Below, in pieces: positions 50,114-58,513 of a DNA stretch of 64,000 nucleotides. The notes below the pieces were generated by a model. The model had not been told where the DNA came from, did no database searches, and saw only the letters and a program-made list of their open reading frames with translations. The stretch spans positions 620,001 through 684,000 of the forward strand of contig NZ_BCMZ01000001.1 of the NCBI RefSeq assembly GCF_001485535.1, read 5' to 3'. Each line of letters begins with the position of its first letter. Within the stretch, counting starts at the first letter, position 1. Source of the stretch: Halobacterium sp. CBA1132 (GTDB taxonomy: Archaea; Halobacteriota; Halobacteria; Halobacteriales; Halobacteriaceae). The position numbers and the translations under genes are program-made.

Positions 50114-51979
50114 CTACTTGGCAGCGTCGACGCCCTCGACGAGTTCCGCGCCCGTGATTTCGAAGCGCGCGCCACCGTCTTCGGCGTCCGCGACGGTGAC
50201 TGACCAGCCGTGCGCGTTCACGATTTCCTCGACGATGGCCAGCCCGAACCCCGTGCCGTCCTCGCTGGTCGTGTACCCGTGTCCGAAGACGGCTTCGCGT
50301 TCGTCCTCGGGAATCCCGGGGCCGTCGTCCGCGACGTAGAATCCCTCGTCGAGCGTGCCCACGCGAACCGTGACGTTCTCGCCGGCGTGCTCGACGCTGT
50401 TCCGGAAGAGGTTCTCGAACACCTGCTTGAGGCGGTTCCGGTCGCCGCGAACGGCGAACTCCTCGACCACGTCCAGTGTCGCGGTCTCGCTGGCGACGCG
50501 CTCCCAGCACTGCTCGACGACCTCGCTCACGGCGACGCGCTCGCGGTCGGAAACCGCCTGCCCCTCGCGCGCGAGCGTCAGCGTGTCCTCGATGAGCGTC
50601 TCCATTCGTTCGAGCGCGTCCGCGACCGCGTCGAGGTGTTCACTGTCGCTGTCCTCGCGAACGAATTCCAAGCGCCCGCTCGCGACGTTCAGCGGCGCTC
50701 GAAGGTCGTGGGAGACGATGGTCGCGAACTCCTCGAGGCGTTCGTTCTGTCGCTCCAGTTCTCTCGTGCGCTCGCGCAGTCGACGCTCGGACTCCAAGCG
50801 CGTGAGCGCCTCCCGAGCGTGGCCCGCGAGCAACTCCGCCAACTCCCGGTCGGTCGAATCGAACGCCGCCGGCTCCCGCGAGACCGCCTGAAACGTCCCG
50901 ATATTCGCAATCGGCGTCGTCAACGCCGACCGGTACTCGGGGTCCGCGGGCGTAATCTCGTGCTCCCGGAGGTCGTCGGCGACGATGGTCTCCTGTCGCT
51001 CGTACGCCCGCGTCGCGAACGTGTCCTCGTCCAGCGGCGTCACCTCCCAGTAGCCCTCCGTGTCCGAGTCCAGCGACCACGCCGCCTGCACGAGCTCGTC
51101 GTCCCTGCAGATGTCCACCGCTACCAAGTCGAAATCGAGGATGTCCTCGGCGGCGTCCACGAGAATCTCGTACACCTCGCCGTCCCTGTCCGCCGTCTCC
51201 AAGTCAGTCGCCGCGTCGTGCAGCGCCGCCAGCGCCTGCCCGCGCTCGCGGTCCTGCTTCACGTCTCGGACTGTGCAGACGAGCTCGTCGCGCTCGGTCA
51301 ACGCCAGCGTGTGGTCCTCGACGAACGTCTCGCCGTCCGCGCGCAGCCCGGGCGTCTGCCCGCTCCACACGCCCTCCTCGTGGACTGTCGGGAGAATCTC
51401 GTCCTCGACGCGCGACACCGCGTCGTCGGGGTACAGGATTCGCCAGTGCTCGCCGACGAGTTCGTCGGGCTCGTAGCCGTAGAGGTCGGCGTACGCTTCG
51501 TTCACGTACATGAACTCGCCGTCCGCGTCGAGGATGCTGATTCCCTCCTTCGCGGCCTCGATGGCGTCCAACTGCCGCTGCCGCTGGGACTTCGCGCGCG
51601 CCGTGTCGACGTAGTTCAGCACGCGGTTCGCCAGAATCGTGTACTGCTCGGTGCCGGCCTCCTTCTGGAGGTAGTCGCTCGCGCCCGCCGAGATGGCTTC
51701 GCTCGCGACCTCCTCGCTGCCCTTCCCCGTGAAGAGGATGAACGGGAGGTCGGGGTACTGCTCGCGGACGGCTTCCAGGAACTCGATGCCGTTCTTCTCC
51801 GGCATGTCGAAGTCGGAGACGACGCAGTCGACGTCGTCCGAGAGCATCGCGTGCGCTTCGCTGGCGTTCGTGGCGGTCACGACCTCGATTCGGTCGTCCT
51901 CGCGTTCGAGGAACTCGCCGGCCATCTCCGCGAACCCCGGCTCGTCGTCGACGTGGAGGACGCGGATGGAGTCGGTCAT
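50114..51979 (-). CDS. Hybrid receiver-PAS-GAF-histidine kinase
   Basis: A 621-aa cytosolic signalling protein. A receiver domain occupies about 1-120 (LHVDDEPG; phosphoacceptor in VVSDFDMP). It is followed by PAS (130-245; GEFMYVNEAYADLYGYEP), GAF (250-395) and HisKA (VSHDLRAPLN near residue 420, His phosphorylated). HATPase has N box FENLFRNSVEHAG, DDGPGIP and DGTGFGLAI. No membrane helix, so it senses a cytosolic ligand or another kinase through the receiver. ATG 51979 is used; an in-frame GTG two codons earlier exists. Confidence 0.9.
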   Translation of the reverse strand: MTDSIRVLHVDDEPGFAEMAGEFLEREDDRIEVVTATNASEAHAMLSDDVDCVVSDFDMPEKNGIEFLEAVREQYPDLPFILFTGKGSEEVASEAISAGASDYLQKEAGTEQYTILANRVLNYVDTARAKSQRQRQLDAIEAAKEGISILDADGEFMYVNEAYADLYGYEPDELVGEHWRILYPDDAVSRVEDEILPTVHEEGVWSGQTPGLRADGETFVEDHTLALTERDELVCTVRDVKQDRERGQALAALHDAATDLETADRDGEVYEILVDAAEDILDFDLVAVDICRDDELVQAAWSLDSDTEGYWEVTPLDEDTFATRAYERQETIVADDLREHEITPADPEYRSALTTPIANIGTFQAVSREPAAFDSTDRELAELLAGHAREALTRLESERRLRERTRELERQNERLEEFATIVSHDLRAPLNVASGRLEFVREDSDSEHLDAVADALERMETLIEDTLTLAREGQAVSDRERVAVSEVVEQCWERVASETATLDVVEEFAVRGDRNRLKQVFENLFRNSVEHAGENVTVRVGTLDEGFYVADDGPGIPEDEREAVFGHGYTTSEDGTGFGLAIVEEIVNAHGWSVTVADAEDGGARFEITGAELVEGVDAAK

Positions 51980-52154
51980 TACCACGACTACGGGCTACAG
52001 ATTAACGGGTTTGCCGGTTCGCTCGGTTGGAAGCCCGACACCCCTTTAGTTCCTCAGGTCGCTGCGAAACTCGCGGCTCCGGGTCCGGTTCGTCACTGTG
52101 CTACTGGTCGAAGTAGTGGAGGATGGCCCGCCAAAAGTGCAAGAAATTTGACAA

Positions 52155-52227
52155 TAGCCCTGGGCAGATTCGAACTGCCGTCATGGGCTCCAAAGGCCCA
52201 TATGATTGGCCGCTACACCACAGGGCT
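52155..52227 (-). tRNA. tRNA-Gln (TTG)
   Basis: A 73-nt tRNA on the minus strand. Acceptor arms AGCCCTG and CAGGGCT pair fully, with A discriminator. The anticodon stem TGGGC/GCCCA encloses loop CTTTGGA with anticodon TTG. The T arm is GGCAG-TTCGAAT-CTGCC. Downstream on the minus strand a T-rich stretch (ATTTCTTGCACTTTTGG) should terminate it. Confidence 0.94.
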
Positions 52228-52275
52228 GCATCAAGAATTCAGGGTTCCGATTTAATATGTATTGCGAGACGCGGA

Positions 52276-52998
52276 TTACGATGGCGGGAGGAGTTCCATG
52301 TTTCCGTGCTCGGCGTACGCGTGACAGCTCTTGCAGAGCGCGATGAGATTGTCGACAGTATGCGCGTTCTGCGGGTCGTCGAACGTCCGTACGGGTTTGA
52401 TGTGATGCACGTCCGGGTTCTGGCCGAGTTCGCGTGCTGTGGCCCCGCACTTCTGACAGCGGTAGTCGTCCCGTTCGAGCGCTTTCCGTCGAACTTCTCG
52501 CCACCGGCCGTTGTAGACGGCTTCCCCGTCCCCGTACTGGTCTGACATCCACGCGTTCTGGCAGTCGTTACTGCAGAACCGGCCGTGCCCTTGGCGTCTG
52601 TTGCATTCGAGGACCACCATCGGCTCGTCGCAGTAGTCACACGTCCGTTCGATTCGTTCGACGTCGACTGTTTCGGCGTAGGGAGTCCCGAGGAATTCGT
52701 CCGCCTCAGCGACGCAATCCGAACAGTAGACACCGTCCTTGTTCGAGGGATAGTAGTCGAAGGTGTCGCCGCACTGCTTGCAGTCGGTCGTCTCTTTGGC
52801 GCCGCTGTAGTTCCCGTTTTTCTCTCCTGCCTGTGAGTAGCAGTCGTCGCAGTACGTGCGCCGGGATTTCGGGTCGTAGAACTCGGTGCCGCAGTCGGCA
52901 CAGGTCCGGTTCGGGAGTGGGTCGCCGTGGACTTTCGTGTGGTGCTGGCGTGTCCCCTGCTCCGTCGAAAGCGTCTTCCCGCAGGTCGGGCAGTCCAT
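52276..52998 (-). CDS. C2H2-zinc-ribbon-HNH nuclease-like protein
   Basis: A 240-aa protein packed with metal knuckles. A C2H2 finger (C3, C6, H19 or H20, H24) comes first. Zinc-ribbon pairs follow at C33/C36-C50/C53, C73/C76-C92/C95 and C120/C123-C142/C146. The HNH core is C181/C184 with PDVHHIKPVRTF and NLIALCKSCHAYAE. The catalytic His is in DVHH. It is likely a DNA-cutting endonuclease. It lies 48 bp upstream of tRNA-Gln in lower-GC DNA and shares its strand. It looks like an acquired or selfish element. Target unknown. Confidence 0.8.
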   Translation of the reverse strand: MDCPTCGKTLSTEQGTRQHHTKVHGDPLPNRTCADCGTEFYDPKSRRTYCDDCYSQAGEKNGNYSGAKETTDCKQCGDTFDYYPSNKDGVYCSDCVAEADEFLGTPYAETVDVERIERTCDYCDEPMVVLECNRRQGHGRFCSNDCQNAWMSDQYGDGEAVYNGRWREVRRKALERDDYRCQKCGATARELGQNPDVHHIKPVRTFDDPQNAHTVDNLIALCKSCHAYAEHGNMELLPPS

Positions 52999-53026
52999 AC
53001 CGACGCCACGCGTGGCCCCGACTAGA

Positions 53027-53036
53027 AATTTAGCCC
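53027..53036 (-). promoter_or_regulatory. AT-rich promoter of the HNH gene
   Basis: GGCTAAATTT on the minus strand is centred about 33 nt before the ATG at 52998. It is one of the few AT-rich spots of this region. Confidence 0.4.
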
Positions 53037-53050
53037 ACTTAAAGAACTGC

Positions 53051-53485
53051 TCAGTCGTCGGCTTCGATGCCTTCCTCGACGAGCAGGCCGCAGGCGTCGG
53101 CTTCCGCGTCGAAGCACTCCGGACACTGCGGCTCGCGGTCGATAATCATGTCGAGGCGGTCGGCGACCGTCTCGTCGATGACGGGCTCCAGTTGCCGGGC
53201 CTCAGCGCGGAAGTCGTCGACGTCGAGGACGTTCGCGAGGAAGCGTTCGAGGATGCAGTACGTCTGCAGCGCCTCGCGGGCGCGGGCTTCGCCGTCGTCG
53301 GTGACAGTCGCGCCCTTGTACTTCTCGTGGGCGACGAGCCCGCGCTCCTCGAGTTTCCCCACCATCTCGTTGACGCTCGCCGGGCTGACGCCGAGGCGGT
53401 CGGCGAGCTCGCCGGTCGCCGCCGGGCCGTCCTCGAGCTGCTCGACGAGGAAAATCGTCTTCAGGTACTGGTCGGCAGTGTTCAC
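53051..53485 (-). CDS. DtxR-family regulator with atypical metal site
   Basis: A 144-aa protein with a winged helix (TADQYLKTIFLVEQ; LGVSPASVNEMVGKLEERGLVAHEKYKG) and dimerisation domain but no SH3 domain. The residue matching MntR Asp8/DtxR Met10 is Gln. The usual His in the dimerisation helix is Cys (TYCILERFL), and EHH is EPV. It has a C-terminal CPECFDAEADAC tail. GTG 53485 is the start: an ideal Shine-Dalgarno GGAGGTG lies six bases upstream. It is downstream of the ferritin-like gene and near sufBCD, so iron or Fe-S control is likely. Confidence 0.83.
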   Translation of the reverse strand: MNTADQYLKTIFLVEQLEDGPAATGELADRLGVSPASVNEMVGKLEERGLVAHEKYKGATVTDDGEARAREALQTYCILERFLANVLDVDDFRAEARQLEPVIDETVADRLDMIIDREPQCPECFDAEADACGLLVEEGIEADD

Positions 53486-53522
53486 GCGACACACCTCCGC
53501 TGTGGGGTCATCTGTTTCGTGC

Positions 53523-54017
53523 TCATGCGCGGGCCTCCATCAGTTTCGCGACTTCTTCGACGCCCTCTGCTTCCGCGTGGCGAATCTCGCGCAGCGTCGC
53601 CAGCACCGACTCGCGGTCGACGCCGAACGCCGCGTCGCTGGCTTCCACGGCCTCGATGAGGTCGTCGTAGAACTTGTACGCCGTCTCCTCGCCGTGGAGC
53701 TGGTCGTAGAGTACGCCGTCGAAGTCCTCCGGGCCGGTCTGCCCGTAGCTCCCCGCGACGAGTTCCTTGATTTCCTCGAAGGGGATGCTGTCGGCGTCGA
53801 GCTCGTCGACGAGGGATTCGAGGCGGCGGCGGTGTTCGGCGGACTCCGTGCTGGCCTCCGAGAGCAACTCCTCGATGGCTTCGTCGCGTTCCTCGGCGGG
53901 CAGCGACTGGTAGTGTCGGTGCGCGCGCGCCTCCACGACCTCTTCGAGCACGATGCCGATCTGGAGGAGGCGCGCGAGCTGGTCGTCGGAGTCGACGCGA
54001 GCCGCGACCGTACTCAC
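53523..54017 (-). CDS. Ferritin-like (rubrerythrin-type helical) protein
   Basis: A 164-aa all-helical acidic protein. Helix A has IVLEEVVEARAHRHYQSLPAEERDEAIEELLSEASTESAEHRRRLE in outline, with E-x6-H-type spacing. The partner helix near residue 110 has GEETAYKFYDDLIEAVEAS, followed by LATLREIRHAEAEGVEEV. This gives the carboxylate/His set of a di-iron four-helix bundle. It probably stores or oxidises iron. It is paired with the DtxR-type gene (37-bp gap) and follows sufCBD on the same strand. GTG 54017 is used. Confidence 0.78.
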   Translation of the reverse strand: MSTVAARVDSDDQLARLLQIGIVLEEVVEARAHRHYQSLPAEERDEAIEELLSEASTESAEHRRRLESLVDELDADSIPFEEIKELVAGSYGQTGPEDFDGVLYDQLHGEETAYKFYDDLIEAVEASDAAFGVDRESVLATLREIRHAEAEGVEEVAKLMEARA

Positions 54018-54095
54018 GACGCACACCCCGACGGCGGTACTCCGGTCATACTACTCGTAACTGAGAGAGAAGCGGACTTAAACCGTTCCCTCCGA

Positions 54096-54118
54096 CGACG
54101 GCCTTTCGGTGGCCGTCG
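54096..54118. terminator. Stem-loop between sufD and the ferritin-like gene
   Basis: CGACGGCC and GGCCGTCG form a perfect 8-bp stem around TTTCGGT, right after the sufD stop on the minus strand. There is no T run after it, so it may be an attenuator or an RNA-processing hairpin rather than a plain terminator. Confidence 0.45.
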
Positions 54119-54133
54119 ACGGAGCGCGAACGC

Positions 54134-55348
54134 CTACTGCAGGCGCTCGTGGATGCGGGACTGGAGGTCCTCGCGGAGCTCCTCGACTTCGACTTCTTCG
54201 AGCACCGGCACGAAGAAGCCCTCCACGAGCATGTCCGTGGCGAGCTGCTCGGGGACGCCGCGGTTCTCCATGTAGAACAGCGTCTCCTCGTCGACCTGGC
54301 CGACGGTCGCGGAGTGGCTGGCCTCGGTGTCGTGGTTGTTGATGATGAGTTTCGGGGAGGCGTCGGCCTCGCTCTCGTCGCTCAACATCAGCGTGTTCTC
54401 GCGCTGGTAGCTCGAGGTGTCCCAGGCGTCGCTGCCGACGTCCTGAACGCCCTCGTACACCGAGCGCGCGTGGTCGTCGATGACGCCGCGCGTGACGAGG
54501 TCGGCGGTCGTGTGTTCACCGCGGTGCCAGACCTTCGAGTCGAGGTCGAAGTGCTGGTCGTCGTGGCCGAAGAACGCGCCGACAATCTTCGTCTCGCTGG
54601 AGTCGCCGTTGAGCTCCGTGGAGACGCTGGTCTTCGTCAGGCGGCTGCCGAGGTTGCCCTCGATCCAGTCGACCGTGCTGTAGGTGGTCGCGTCGCCGCG
54701 CTTGACGGTGTAGTTGTACGTGTCCTCGTCGAAGTCCTGCAGGCTCCCGTACTGGACGTAGGAGTTCTCGCCCGCGTCGACTTCGACGACGCCCGAGTAG
54801 TAGCGGTTGCCGTCGACGCTCTCCGCGCTGTCCTGCCGTTCGAGAATCGTCACGGAGGCGTTCTTCTCGGTGACGACGAGCGTGTAGTTGAACAGCGACC
54901 GCGACGTCATCGACGTCCGAATCTTGACGTCCTCGGCGTCGACGCTCGCGGGCACGTAGACGACCGTGCCGGTCGTGAACAGCGCCGTCGACAGCGCAGT
55001 CAGGCGGTTCTGCTTGGGGTCGACGATGCTGCCGAAGTGCTCTTCGACGAGTTCGGCGAGGTCGTCGTCCTGCAGGGCCTCGTGGAACGACGCGACCTCG
55101 GCGTCCTCGGGACCGACCTGGTCTTTCTCCTCGGTCTGGGAGAGCGGGTCGACGAGCGACTCGAAGTCGAGGTCTTCGAGGTTCGTCCACTTGCGGCCCG
55201 GCGTCTCGATGACGTTCGGGTAGTCGAGGTCGTCGAGCGCGTCGAGGGCGTCCAGTCGCGTCTGGAGCAGCCACTCGGGCTCGTCGCGTTCGTCGGCGAG
55301 CTGCCGTACGGTCTCTTCGCTGATGTCCTGGTGCAGTTGCGCGCTCAT
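54134..55348 (-). CDS. sufD: Fe-S cluster assembly protein SufD
   Basis: A 404-aa protein of the SufB/SufD beta-helix family (VVYVPASVDAEDVKIRT; SVDGNRYYSGVVEVDAGENS; HDTEASHSATVGQVDEETLFYMENRGVPEQLATDMLVEGF in outline). It forms the SufBC2D scaffold together with SufB and SufC. The ATG at 55348 lies one base past the sufB stop and was preferred to an Arg/Ser-rich upstream extension. Confidence 0.93.
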   Translation of the reverse strand: MSAQLHQDISEETVRQLADERDEPEWLLQTRLDALDALDDLDYPNVIETPGRKWTNLEDLDFESLVDPLSQTEEKDQVGPEDAEVASFHEALQDDDLAELVEEHFGSIVDPKQNRLTALSTALFTTGTVVYVPASVDAEDVKIRTSMTSRSLFNYTLVVTEKNASVTILERQDSAESVDGNRYYSGVVEVDAGENSYVQYGSLQDFDEDTYNYTVKRGDATTYSTVDWIEGNLGSRLTKTSVSTELNGDSSETKIVGAFFGHDDQHFDLDSKVWHRGEHTTADLVTRGVIDDHARSVYEGVQDVGSDAWDTSSYQRENTLMLSDESEADASPKLIINNHDTEASHSATVGQVDEETLFYMENRGVPEQLATDMLVEGFFVPVLEEVEVEELREDLQSRIHERLQ

Positions 55349-55349
55349 G

Positions 55350-56780
55350 TTATCCGAGGCTCCCCTCCATCTCGAGTTCGATGAGGCGGTTGAGCTCGAC
55401 CGCGTACTCGATGGGCAGTTCCTCCGTGATGGGCTCGATGAAGCCCGCGACAATCATCTGTTTGGCGTCGTCGTCGTCGAGGCCGCGCGACTGGAGGTAG
55501 AAGACGTCCTCGTCGCCGATTTTGCCGACGGTCGCCTCGTGGGCGACGTCCACCTTCGACTCGTTGATCTCCATGTACGGCATGGTGTCGCTGGTGGACT
55601 CGTTGTCGAACATCAGCGCGTCGCACTCGACGGACGTCGAGGAGTTCTCGGCGCCGTCGGCGATGTGGACGAGGCCGCGGTAGTTCGTGCGGCCGCCGTC
55701 TTTCGCGATGGACTTCGACTCGATGGTGGACTTCGTGTCGGGCGCGTTGTGGTAGACCTTCGCGCCGGTGTCGATGTCCTGGCCCTCGCCCGCGAAGGCG
55801 ATGGTGATGTGGTTGTCAGTCGCGCCGCGCCCCTTCAGAATCGAGGACGGGTACAGCATCGTCGCCTTCGACCCCATGGAACCGGAGACCCACTCCATGG
55901 TGGCGTTCTCCTCGACGATTGCGCGCTTCGTGTTGAGGTTGAACGTGTTCTTCGACCAGTTCTGCACGGTCGAGTACTGCACGTGAGCGTCCTCTTTCAC
56001 GAAGACTTCGACGCCACCGGAGTGGAGGTTGTGGCTGCCGTACTTCGGCGCCGAACAGCCCTCGATGTAGTGGACCTCGGAGCCTTCCTCGGCGATGATG
56101 AGCGTGTGCTCGAACTGGCCCATGCCCTCGGAGTTCATCCGGAAGTACGCCTGCACGGGCATGTTCACCGTCACGTCCTCGGGGATGTGAACGAAACTCC
56201 CGCCGGACCAGACGGCGCCGTGGAGCGCCGCGAACTTGTTGTCACTCGGGGGAACGCACTTCGTCATGAAGTGCTCTTTGACCAGTTCGGGGTACTCCTG
56301 CACGGCCTCGTCCATGTTGCAGAAGACGACGCCCTTCTCCTCCCAGCGCTCCTGCATGTTCTGGTAGACGACTTCGGACTCGTACTGGGCGCCGACGCCG
56401 GAGAGCGCCTCGCGCTCGGCCTCGGGGATGCCCAGCTGTTCGAACGTGTCCTGAATCTCGTCCGGGAGGTCCTCCCACTCGTCCGCGCCCGAGCGCTTGT
56501 CCACGTCGGGGCGGATGTAGGGGACGATCTCTTCGACGTCGAGTTCGGAGAGGTCCGGCTGACCCGGCCAGTCCGTCGGCATCGGCATCTTCTTGTACTG
56601 CTCGAGGGCGCGCAGGCGCCGGTCGAGCATCCACTCGGGCTCGTCTTTGTCTTCGGAGATGAGCCGAATGGTCTCCTCAGTGAGGCCTTTCTCGGACTTG
56701 AAGGCGGACTTCTCCTCCTTCTTGAATTCGAATCGGGCCTCGGTGTCGGTCTCTTCGAGGTGGTCTTGGTCTGAGCTCAT
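55350..56780 (-). CDS. sufB: Fe-S cluster assembly protein SufB
   Basis: A 476-aa protein with typical SufB features: IRPDVDKRSGADEWEDLPDEIQDTFEQLGIPEAE in outline at the N-terminus, then EGCSAPKY (the conserved Cys region near residue 250), NLHSGGVEVFVKEDAHVQYST, and AHEATVGKIGDEDVFYLQSRG. It is the cluster scaffold subunit. Second gene of the sufCBD operon, 9 bp after sufC. Confidence 0.95.
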   Translation of the reverse strand: MSSDQDHLEETDTEARFEFKKEEKSAFKSEKGLTEETIRLISEDKDEPEWMLDRRLRALEQYKKMPMPTDWPGQPDLSELDVEEIVPYIRPDVDKRSGADEWEDLPDEIQDTFEQLGIPEAEREALSGVGAQYESEVVYQNMQERWEEKGVVFCNMDEAVQEYPELVKEHFMTKCVPPSDNKFAALHGAVWSGGSFVHIPEDVTVNMPVQAYFRMNSEGMGQFEHTLIIAEEGSEVHYIEGCSAPKYGSHNLHSGGVEVFVKEDAHVQYSTVQNWSKNTFNLNTKRAIVEENATMEWVSGSMGSKATMLYPSSILKGRGATDNHITIAFAGEGQDIDTGAKVYHNAPDTKSTIESKSIAKDGGRTNYRGLVHIADGAENSSTSVECDALMFDNESTSDTMPYMEINESKVDVAHEATVGKIGDEDVFYLQSRGLDDDDAKQMIVAGFIEPITEELPIEYAVELNRLIELEMEGSLG

Positions 56781-56789
56781 GATGTTGTG

Positions 56790-57698
56790 TTAGGCCGTCT
56801 CGTAGACCTGCTCGCGCACCCAGTCGTACCCCTTGTCTTCGAGCTTCTCGGCGAGTTCGGCGTCGCCTTCCATGACGACTTCGCCGTCGAGCATGATGTG
56901 GACGCGGTCGGGTTCGACGTAGTCGAGGATGCGCTGGTAGTGGGTGATCTGGAGGATACCCGTGTCCTGTTCGTCGCGCAGCGTGTTGATGCCCTTCGCG
57001 ACGTCCTGCAGGCGGTCGATGTCGAGGCCGGAGTCGATCTCGTCGAGCACGGCGATCGACGGTTCGAGGATGGCGGCCTGGAGGACCTCGTTCTGCTTCT
57101 TCTCGCCGCCGGAGAAGCCGGCGTTGAGGTAGCGAGTCGCGAACGACTCGTCCATGTCCAGGGCTTCCATCTTCTCGGAGAGGAGTTCCTGGAACTCCGC
57201 GACGCCGACCTCGCCTTCGTCGGCGGGGCCTTCCATCGGGGAGTTCTCGTAGCCCGCGTCGTCTTCGGCTTCTTCGTCGTCGTCCTCGCCGAAGAGGAGT
57301 TCGTCGCGCTCGTCGAGTTTCGCGTTGAGCGCGGTGCGGAGGAAGTTGACGAGCGTGACGCCCTCGATTTCGGCGGGGTACTGGAAGCCGAGGTAGATAC
57401 CGAGCGCGGCGCGCTCGTTCGGCTCCAGTTCGAGGAGATTCCACGTGCGTGCGTCCTCGGGAATGTCGGTGTCGCCGAAGTCACCGTCCTCGAGGTGAAG
57501 GAGGACCTCGCCCTCCGTGACCTCGTAGGCCGGGTGTCCGGCGATGATTTTCGAGGTGGTCGACTTCCCCGAGCCGTTCGGGCCCATCAGGGCGTGAATT
57601 TCGCCCGACGGGATTTCGAGGTCGACGCCTTCGAGAATCTGCTCTCCGCCCTCTTCTGCGACTTTCGCGTGTACGTTTTTGAGTTCGAGCGTAGCCAT
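56790..57698 (-). CDS. sufC: Fe-S assembly ATPase SufC
   Basis: A 302-aa ABC ATPase. Walker A is GPNGSGKST (39-47), the Q-loop is GFQYP (104-108), the signature is FSGGEKKQNE (195-204), and Walker B is SIAVLDEIDSG (214-224). An acidic insertion of about 30 residues (FGEDDDEEAEDD; residues about 136-165) lies between the Q-loop and the signature. It is absent in bacterial SufC, which is about 250 aa. It powers the SufBCD complex. First gene of the operon. Confidence 0.95.
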   Translation of the reverse strand: MATLELKNVHAKVAEEGGEQILEGVDLEIPSGEIHALMGPNGSGKSTTSKIIAGHPAYEVTEGEVLLHLEDGDFGDTDIPEDARTWNLLELEPNERAALGIYLGFQYPAEIEGVTLVNFLRTALNAKLDERDELLFGEDDDEEAEDDAGYENSPMEGPADEGEVGVAEFQELLSEKMEALDMDESFATRYLNAGFSGGEKKQNEVLQAAILEPSIAVLDEIDSGLDIDRLQDVAKGINTLRDEQDTGILQITHYQRILDYVEPDRVHIMLDGEVVMEGDAELAEKLEDKGYDWVREQVYETA

Positions 57699-57774
57699 TG
57701 CCTCAGTCGTCTGAGTGGAGGGGCGTTGGACGCATAACGGTTACGGAATTCACGGTCTCCGGTTCGCGTTTGCG

Positions 57775-57800
57775 AAAAAACTGTTTTCGATTGGGAAAAC
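57775..57800 (-). terminator. Hairpin plus T6 terminator of the DJ-1/PfpI gene
   Basis: On the minus strand GTTTTC and GAAAAC form a 6-bp stem (57783-57800), followed after AG or CAG by TTTTTT. It sits 38-63 nt beyond the DJ-1 gene stop and separates it from the suf operon. Confidence 0.55.
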
Positions 57801-57837
57801 CTAAACGAGAGCGCCTCCCCGGCGAGCGACCGCCGAG

Positions 57838-58428
57838 TCAGTCCTCGACGGCGGGTTCGCTGTGTTCGACGTCCGTGCCGAGCAGGTCGAGGAACTGCGA
57901 AATCCACTCGGGGTGGTCCGGCCACGCCTGCCCCGTCACGAGGTTCCCGTCTGTCGTCACTTCGTCGACCCACGAACACCCGGCCGCCTCGCACTCCGGC
58001 CGCACCGCGGGGTACGACGTCACCTCGTAGCCGTCGAGGACGCCCGCCGCGGCCAGAATCTGTGGGCCGTGGCACAGCGACGCCACGGGCTTGTCCGTCT
58101 CGAAGAAGTGCCGGACCGTCTCTAAGACCTCGTCGTACGTCCGGAGGTACTCCGGCGCTCGCCCGCCCGGCACCACGAGTCCGTCGTAGTCCGCGGGGTC
58201 GATTTCGTCAAGCGTCGCGTTCAACACGAAGTCGTGGCCGCGCTCTTCGAGGTACGTCTGGTCGCCCCGGAAGTCGTGTATCGCGGTCTTCACGCGGTCG
58301 CCATCACTTTTCTCCGGGCAGACCGCGTCGACCTCGTGGCCGACCGCCTGCAGCGCCTGAAACGGGACCATGATTTCGTAGTCCTCGCCGAAGTCACCCA
58401 CGACCATCAGCAGTTTCTTGCCAGTCAT
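57838..58428 (-). CDS. DJ-1/PfpI-family protein
   Basis: A 196-aa protein of the DJ-1/PfpI family: [28 protein letters not shown] at the start. [15 protein letters not shown] follows, with the nucleophile elbow [14 protein letters not shown] near residue 118 (Cys-His-Gly-Pro). Relatives include the YhbO/PfpI deglycase or stress proteins. It is divergent from an SDR gene and shares a symmetric operator. A stress or aldehyde-related role is plausible. Confidence 0.88.
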   Translation of the reverse strand: MTGKKLLMVVGDFGEDYEIMVPFQALQAVGHEVDAVCPEKSDGDRVKTAIHDFRGDQTYLEERGHDFVLNATLDEIDPADYDGLVVPGGRAPEYLRTYDEVLETVRHFFETDKPVASLCHGPQILAAAGVLDGYEVTSYPAVRPECEAAGCSWVDEVTTDGNLVTGQAWPDHPEWISQFLDLLGTDVEHSEPAVED

Positions 58429-58464
58429 TGTCTCACAGGTATCTGTTGTCGCTACACCGGCATA

Positions 58465-58485
58465 ACTGTTCGCTGAGCGAACAGT
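58465..58485. promoter_or_regulatory. Perfect 9-3-9 inverted repeat between divergent DJ-1 and SDR genes
   Basis: ACTGTTCGC and GCGAACAGT are perfect reverse complements around TGA. The site is central to the intergenic region, 37 nt from the DJ-1 start and 28 nt from the SDR start. It overlaps the TATA-like AGTTATGC on the minus strand. It is a strong candidate operator for a dimeric regulator controlling both genes. Confidence 0.65.
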
Positions 58486-58513
58486 CAAGCCCCTCGCGTC
58501 CGTCCGAGCGCAC

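Noticed and set aside
52276-52998. Transposase of an IS element
   Set aside because: Zinc ribbons recall IS200/IS605 or IS1595 proteins, but the core is HNH and there are no terminal repeats.
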